A stretch of DNA of 64,000 nucleotides from an uncultured Porphyromonas sp. (GTDB lineage: Bacteria; Bacteroidota; Bacteroidia; Bacteroidales; Porphyromonadaceae). Under the pieces are notes generated by a model, which was not told the origin of the DNA, did not search any database, and saw only the letters and a list, made by a program, of their open reading frames with translations. The stretch is from contig UWSO01000007.1 in the NCBI GenBank assembly GCA_900538385.1, positions 1-64,000 on the forward strand, read 5' to 3'. This document shows, piece by piece, positions 59,363 to 64,000 of the stretch. The position numbers and the translations under genes are program-made. Each line of letters starts with the position of its first letter. Position 1 is the first letter of the stretch.

Positions 59363-60880
59363 ATGACCACAAGACCTATCCGGCGAGCCCTCATATCAGT
59401 CTACCACAAGGAGGGCATCGATCGCATCGCACGTATACTACATGCTGCCGAGGTAGAGATAGTCTCCACAGGAGGCACTCAGGAGTATATCGAGTCACTC
59501 GGTATACCCTGCACACCGGTAGAGGCTCTGACCGCTCTGCCCTCTATCCTAGGAGGACGCGTCAAGACACTCCACCCGATGATCTTCGGAGGCATCCTCG
59601 CACGGCGAGACAATGCCCATGACCAGGAGCAGGTGGCGCAGTACGCTCTTCCCCTGATAGACCTTGTCATTGTGGATCTATACCCCTTCGCTGAGACGGT
59701 CGCTAGTGGTGCCAGTGAAGAGGAGATCATTGAGAAGATCGACATAGGTGGTATCTCCCTCATACGTGCTGCGGCAAAGAACTATCACGACGTGCTCATC
59801 TGCTCGCATCGCGATCAGTACGATGCGCTCATAGAGCTGCTGGAGCGTGACGGCTGTACTACTACGCTACCTGAGCGAAGGAGCTATGCGCTACGTGCTT
59901 TTGAAGTGACAGCAACCTACGACAGCGACATTTTCAACTACTTTGACGAGGGCGCTCATACGGCATTGCATATTTCAGGACGCACCCCACGAGTCTTACG
60001 CTATGGCGAGAACCCCCACCAGATGGGCTTCTACTATGGTGATTTGGATCACTACTTTGACAAGCTACAGGGCAAGGAGCTATCCTACAACAACCTGCAG
60101 GATCTAGACGCTGCCGTGCATCTCATACAGGAGTTCGAAGCTCCCACCTTTGCGGTGCTCAAGCATACCAATCCGTGCGGTATAGCTTCGCGAGAGACGA
60201 TCTCGGAGGCTTGGCAGGCAGCTTATGAGGCGGACACGGAGTCAGCCTTTGGCGGGATCCTAGTGGCAAATAGAGCGATCGACAAAGAGACGGCGGAGCA
60301 GATCTCGCATATCTTCTTTGAGGTACTCATCGCACCAGACTTTGACACCGAAGCTTTGCAGATATTGGGTCAGAAGTCGAAGCGTATCCTCCTCCTACAG
60401 AAAGCTCCCCTACCTGACCTAGACAGCATCCGTACGGCTGCGGGTGGTTACCTGGTACAGACTCCTGACATTCTCTCCGAGCCTGTTGTCTACACATCTG
60501 TCACGGAGGCTACACCCACCGAAGATGAGATGGCCGACATACGTATGGCCGAGAGCATCGTCAAGTACTGCAAGAGCAATGCGCTGGCTATCGTCCGTGA
60601 CAGCCAGCTGCTGGCGACGGGCATCGGTCAGACGTCTCGTGTCTCAGCGCTTAGGCAAGCGATCCAGAAGGCGCACACCTTTGGCTTCGACCTCAAGGGG
60701 GCTGTCCTGGCGAGCGACGCTTTCTTCCCCTTCCGTGACTGTGTGGACCTAGCAGCCGCAGCAGGTATCACAGCGATCGTACAGCCCGGTGGGTCGATAC
60801 GAGACCAGGAGAGCATTGACGCGTGCAACGAGCAGGGCATCGCCATGGTGACGACAGGGGTTCGCCACTTTAGACATTAA
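59363..60880 (+). CDS. purH: Bifunctional AICAR transformylase / IMP cyclohydrolase
   Basis: Carries out the last two steps of de novo purine synthesis. From ATG 59363 it has 505 aa, the normal length, starting MTTRPIRRALISVYHKEG. N-terminal cyclohydrolase motifs (EIVSTGGTQEYIESLGIP, LGGRVKTLHPMIFGGIL) and C-terminal transformylase motifs (LRYGENPHQMGFYYGD, AVLKHTNPCGIA, SDAFFPFRDCVDLAA) are all present. The frame continues 25 residues farther upstream, but that would place the start on the predicted transcription start. It is followed by mreB after 24 nt. Confidence 0.97.
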   Translation: MTTRPIRRALISVYHKEGIDRIARILHAAEVEIVSTGGTQEYIESLGIPCTPVEALTALPSILGGRVKTLHPMIFGGILARRDNAHDQEQVAQYALPLIDLVIVDLYPFAETVASGASEEEIIEKIDIGGISLIRAAAKNYHDVLICSHRDQYDALIELLERDGCTTTLPERRSYALRAFEVTATYDSDIFNYFDEGAHTALHISGRTPRVLRYGENPHQMGFYYGDLDHYFDKLQGKELSYNNLQDLDAAVHLIQEFEAPTFAVLKHTNPCGIASRETISEAWQAAYEADTESAFGGILVANRAIDKETAEQISHIFFEVLIAPDFDTEALQILGQKSKRILLLQKAPLPDLDSIRTAAGGYLVQTPDILSEPVVYTSVTEATPTEDEMADIRMAESIVKYCKSNALAIVRDSQLLATGIGQTSRVSALRQAIQKAHTFGFDLKGAVLASDAFFPFRDCVDLAAAAGITAIVQPGGSIRDQESIDACNEQGIAMVTTGVRHFRH

Positions 60881-60904
60881 TCATTAGTCACAACCAAACG
60901 ATAT

Positions 60905-61927
60905 ATGGGACTATTCAAACTAAGACAAGAACTAGCTGTAGACCTCGGCACAGCTAATACGATCATAATGAAGGATGGGAAGATCGTCTTCGACGAGCCT
61001 AGCGTCATCGCCTTCGATCGGCGCAATGATGAGGTAATCGCCGTGGGTACGAAGGCGCGAGAGATCTATGAGAAGGGGCACGAGTACATTCGCTCCGTGC
61101 GTCCGCTCAGAGATGGCGTCATAGCGGATTTTGACGCAGCCGAGAAGATGATCCGAGGTATGATCAAGCAGATCAATAAGAAGTCGCACTCGCTCTTCTC
61201 GCCCTCGCTACGTATGGTCGTTAGCGTGCCTTCGGGCAGTACGGAAGTAGAGATACGCGCCGTCAAGGACTCAAGCGAGCACGCTGGCGGTCGTGACGTC
61301 TACATGCTCTACGAGTCGATGGCTGCCGCTATTGGTATCGGCATAGATGTCCTCGCTCCTGAGGGCAACATGGTGGTCGACATAGGTGGTGGTACGACCG
61401 AGATAGCTGTCATCTCGCTCGGTGGTATCTCCTCTAAGCAGTCGATACGTGTAGCCGGCGACGAGTTCACCCACGACATCATGGAGTACATGCGCCAGAA
61501 GCACAATGTACGTGTCGGTGAGCGTACCGCAGAGCAGATCAAGATCGAAGTGGGTAGCGCTCTCGCTGAGCTGGACAACGCTCCCGAGGACTTCCTCGTC
61601 ACCAGTGCCGACCTGATGGACTCTCTGCCACGACAGATCAGCGTATCCTATCAAGAGATCGCTCAGTGTCTCGACAAGTCTATTGTTAAGATCGAGAGCG
61701 CCATCCTCAAGACGCTCGAGAGTACACCGCCTGAGCTCTACTCCGATGTGACGCAAAACGGTATCTCCCTAACAGGCGGTGGCGCACTGCTGCGCGGTCT
61801 GGCGGAGAGACTGACACGTCGCTTCGCGATACAGTTCAACGTTCCCGAGGATCCACTACGCGCCGTGGCTATGGGTACTGACAAAGCGCTCAAGAATGTA
61901 GATAGTTACAACTTTCTCATTCACTAG
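60905..61927 (+). CDS. mreB: Rod-shape-determining protein MreB
   Basis: Bacterial actin that guides lateral cell-wall synthesis. 340 aa: VDLGTANTIIMKDGKIVFDE (phosphate 1), MVVDIGGGTTEIAVISLGG (phosphate 2) and SLTGGGALLRGLAERLT (adenosine motif). Starts the mre operon. Interesting because many Porphyromonas cells are short rods or coccobacilli. Confidence 0.98.
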   Translation: MGLFKLRQELAVDLGTANTIIMKDGKIVFDEPSVIAFDRRNDEVIAVGTKAREIYEKGHEYIRSVRPLRDGVIADFDAAEKMIRGMIKQINKKSHSLFSPSLRMVVSVPSGSTEVEIRAVKDSSEHAGGRDVYMLYESMAAAIGIGIDVLAPEGNMVVDIGGGTTEIAVISLGGISSKQSIRVAGDEFTHDIMEYMRQKHNVRVGERTAEQIKIEVGSALAELDNAPEDFLVTSADLMDSLPRQISVSYQEIAQCLDKSIVKIESAILKTLESTPPELYSDVTQNGISLTGGGALLRGLAERLTRRFAIQFNVPEDPLRAVAMGTDKALKNVDSYNFLIH

Positions 61928-61968
61928 AGGGTAGTCACGTGGCGCTATAGTAGTAACAAGAGATAGCA

Positions 61969-62832
61969 ATGCGTCGTCTCCTCGAACTCCTTCGTGCGAA
62001 CCTGCACTGGGTGCTCCTAGTGGTGTGCGAGGCGATTGCCTTGCTCCTACTCTTTCATGGCAGTCTCTACCACTCATTCGTGGGAGCGGCTGCCAGTTCA
62101 TCTGTCGTAGGGAGGATTCACACTGAGGGCGCCCGCTGGCGCTCCTACCTCTCGCTACAAGAGCAAAACCAGCAGCTCACGGCACAGCTGGCGTCACTCG
62201 AAGGGCGCTACCTCTCTCTGCAGCGGCAGTTCGAGTACCTTCTAGCGGACACCGTCGCGCCACAGGTGCTGACGCCTTTAGACACCATTGTACGGGAGGA
62301 GCCCAGCTTTACCTTTGTGACGGCACGAGTCGTTAGCTTGACCTATTTCAAGGCAAACAATATGATGACCATAGACCGTGGCGCTCGTGACGGCATCAAG
62401 CCCAATATGGGGGTCGTCTCCCAGAGCGGTGTCGTAGGCATCGTTGCTCAGGTGGGGCCTCGCTACGCTACGGTCGTACCGCTCATCAACGAAAGCCTGA
62501 CCCTCAGCTGTATGACGCTACGCGAGGGGCATGTGGGAGATCTCTCTTGGCGACAAAAGCTCTCTCCCACAGAGAGCGTCGTACGGGGCTTACCGAAGCA
62601 TGCACATCTATCCGTCGGAGATACGCTCGTGACGAGTGGTTACTCCGCCATCTTTCCGCCAGGTATGATGATCGGCAGACTAGAGGGCGAAGGCTCCGCG
62701 GGCACGCCCCTGACCTATCGTAAGGAGCTACCAGTACTCCTAGCGACCGACTTCGGGCAGCTACACTACGTCTACGTGATAACGGGTGGCAATGTCATAA
62801 ATCTAGAGGAAGAGAGCGCAGAAGATCTATGA
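61969..62832 (+). CDS. mreC: Rod-shape-determining protein MreC
   Basis: Bitopic inner-membrane scaffold linking MreB with PBP2. 287 aa: a membrane helix near 15-35, a coiled coil (LSLQEQNQQLTAQLASLEGR), then two beta-rich periplasmic domains (AHLSVGDTLVTSGYSAIFPPG). Overlaps mreD by 4 nt. Confidence 0.95.
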   Translation: MRRLLELLRANLHWVLLVVCEAIALLLLFHGSLYHSFVGAAASSSVVGRIHTEGARWRSYLSLQEQNQQLTAQLASLEGRYLSLQRQFEYLLADTVAPQVLTPLDTIVREEPSFTFVTARVVSLTYFKANNMMTIDRGARDGIKPNMGVVSQSGVVGIVAQVGPRYATVVPLINESLTLSCMTLREGHVGDLSWRQKLSPTESVVRGLPKHAHLSVGDTLVTSGYSAIFPPGMMIGRLEGEGSAGTPLTYRKELPVLLATDFGQLHYVYVITGGNVINLEEESAEDL

Positions 62833-63347
62833 GACTACAAATGATATGGACCACCCTAGGCATCGTACTGCTAGTACTGCTACAGGTAGAGGTCTTTAAC
62901 TACATACAGCTCTTTCGCTATGCGACTCCTTCGGTCTATCTCTTTGCGCTGCTACTCTTTAGCGTAGATACTCCGAAAGAGTGGCTCACACTCGTTGGGG
63001 CACTCGTCGGACTCTCCGTCGACCTGCTCAGTGGCACTCCGGGTCTACACATGGCAGCCTTGACACTCGTCGGCTTCCTGCGCAACTACCTCCTGGCTCC
63101 TGTCGTAGATATCGAGAGCAACCTACACCGCGCTCCCTCTATGCGCATACATGGCTGGGGCATCTGGCTCGTCATCCTAGAGATGGTAGCGATCCACCAG
63201 TTTGTCCTCTTCACGCTAGACTCTCTAGGAGGCTTCGACTGGGAGTACTACGCCCTGAGACTGGGAAGTAGTATGCTCCTGACCTATCTCATCGTGATGA
63301 TCCTGCAGATGCTCTTTCTGGAGCACCTACCACGGCATCAGAACTAG
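62829..63347 (+). CDS. mreD: Rod-shape-determining protein MreD
   Basis: Small integral membrane protein, 172 aa with about five helices (TLGIVLLVLLQVEVFNYIQL; LTLVGALVGLSVDLLSGTPG). Overlaps mreC by 4 nt and precedes PBP2 by 8 nt. Confidence 0.9.
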   Translation: MRLQMIWTTLGIVLLVLLQVEVFNYIQLFRYATPSVYLFALLLFSVDTPKEWLTLVGALVGLSVDLLSGTPGLHMAALTLVGFLRNYLLAPVVDIESNLHRAPSMRIHGWGIWLVILEMVAIHQFVLFTLDSLGGFDWEYYALRLGSSMLLTYLIVMILQMLFLEHLPRHQN

Positions 63348-63355
63348 TGAATAAT

Positions 63356-64000
63356 ATGGAGCGTCCACGCCATCGACTACGCATCGCCGTCCTCCCGATG
63401 ATCGCTATAGGCATCGTGGTGCTGTATGTCATACGGCTCGGCTACCTGCAGCTCGTAAGCTCAGAGTACAAAGAGCGCGCCATGCACAATGCCCTTTACG
63501 AGGAAGTTATCTTCCCCGACCGTGGCGTCATCTATGACCGCAAAGGGACGCTCCTCGTCTACAACGAGCCAGCCTACGACCTCCTCGTCACCACCAAAGA
63601 GCTCGCCGACACCCTTGATACGCCCCTACTAACCAGCCTCCTGCACACCTCGGAGCAGGATCTCAAGGAGCGCATGAAAGCTCTGCGGGACCGCTCCATC
63701 AATCCAGGCTACTCACCCTTTACCCCGCAACTCTTCTGGTCACAGCTCACCAGCGAGGAGGCGGGATTCATACAGGAACAGCTCTTTCGGCTACCAGGCT
63801 TCACACTCCGTCCACGAGCTGTGCGTCGCTCCGACCAGTCCAATGCCGCCCTGCTACTCGGCTATCTAGGCGAGTCCAGCCCCGAGGAGCTCAAAGCCGA
63901 TAGCACCCTCGCTCTTGGTCAGTATGTCGGCAAGAGCGGCGTGGAGCGCACCTACGACCGCATTTTACGAGGACGCAACGGTGTCAACCTCTTGCTCCGA
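63356..64000 (+). CDS. mrdA: Penicillin-binding protein 2, N-terminal part (cut by window end)
   Basis: Peptidoglycan transpeptidase for cell elongation. Only the first 215 codons are present. Start ATG at 63356, then a membrane helix (IAVLPMIAIGIVVLYVIRL) and the N-terminal dimerisation/pedestal region: VIYDRKGTLLVYNEPAYDLL and GQYVGKSGVERTYDRILRG. The transpeptidase domain lies beyond the window. Position after mreBCD supports the call. Confidence 0.9.
   Translation, partial: MERPRHRLRIAVLPMIAIGIVVLYVIRLGYLQLVSSEYKERAMHNALYEEVIFPDRGVIYDRKGTLLVYNEPAYDLLVTTKELADTLDTPLLTSLLHTSEQDLKERMKALRDRSINPGYSPFTPQLFWSQLTSEEAGFIQEQLFRLPGFTLRPRAVRRSDQSNAALLLGYLGESSPEELKADSTLALGQYVGKSGVERTYDRILRGRNGVNLLLR

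Noticed and set aside
1..64000. CRISPR array, prophage, restriction-modification or toxin-antitoxin system
   Set aside because: No direct repeats with unique spacers, phage structural genes, methyltransferase motifs or toxin pairs were seen. The 21-bp units are tandem, not spacer-separated, and do not form an array.

Overview
The window is a chromosomal segment of a Bacteroidales bacterium, most likely Porphyromonas. Four things point there. Promoters have the Bacteroidetes form (-33 TTTG, about 19 nt, -7 TAnnTTTG). Secreted proteins end in type IX secretion (T9SS) sorting domains. There is a tryptophanase, as in indole-positive Porphyromonas. The ribosomal-protein cluster has the Bacteroidetes order rpsL-rpsG-fusA-rpsJ. 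No rRNA is present, so the genus is inferred. I recognised no tRNA, CRISPR array, prophage or complete insertion sequence.

Layout: (1) 1-10,420: four minus-strand genes for large secreted T9SS cargo proteins (cleaved-adhesin-like, GLUG-like, Omp28/thioredoxin-like, InlB-type repeat protein), three of them with a clear terminator. (2) 10,730-15,600: plus-strand dxs, trkA, trkH (isoprenoid precursor synthesis and potassium uptake). (3) 15,609-19,304: minus-strand lptG-like permease, rny, zapA-like and a small coiled-coil gene. (4) 19,561-20,286: rubrerythrin. (5) 20,321-25,855: minus-strand glycan-type operon (glycosyltransferase, deacetylase-like, FemAB/GNAT-like, macrodomain-like) behind recA. 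(6) 26,162-28,019: two overlapping small secreted-protein genes, followed by a MITE with a 9-bp target duplication. (7) 28,420-47,885: the str-S10-spc-alpha ribosomal super-cluster, 33 minus-strand genes from rpsL to rplQ including fusA, secY, map, infA and rpoA. It is nearly gapless except for three spacers of 371-489 nt in front of rpsG (S7), rpsH (S8) and rpsD (S4). (8) 47,892-52,163: a 14-repeat LRR T9SS protein bracketed by two near-identical palindromic elements, then eno. (9) 52,290-58,465: a 42-bp-arm hairpin, tnaA, a second MITE, recR, ligA and a MATE transporter. (10) 58,528-64,000: HU, purH, mreB, mreC, mreD and the start of penicillin-binding protein 2 (cut by the window end).

The most unusual non-coding content is three sets of intergenic repeats: six dispersed elements built on a 21-bp unit, three hairpin elements sharing the core GTAGGGACGCACGG, and two MITEs. 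They sit only between genes, most often in divergent intergenic regions, and in two places they lie directly against promoters or terminators. No clearly novel enzymatic or defence system is visible. The best leads are the repeat families, the three ribosomal spacers, and the small secreted-protein and glycan operons of uncertain function.
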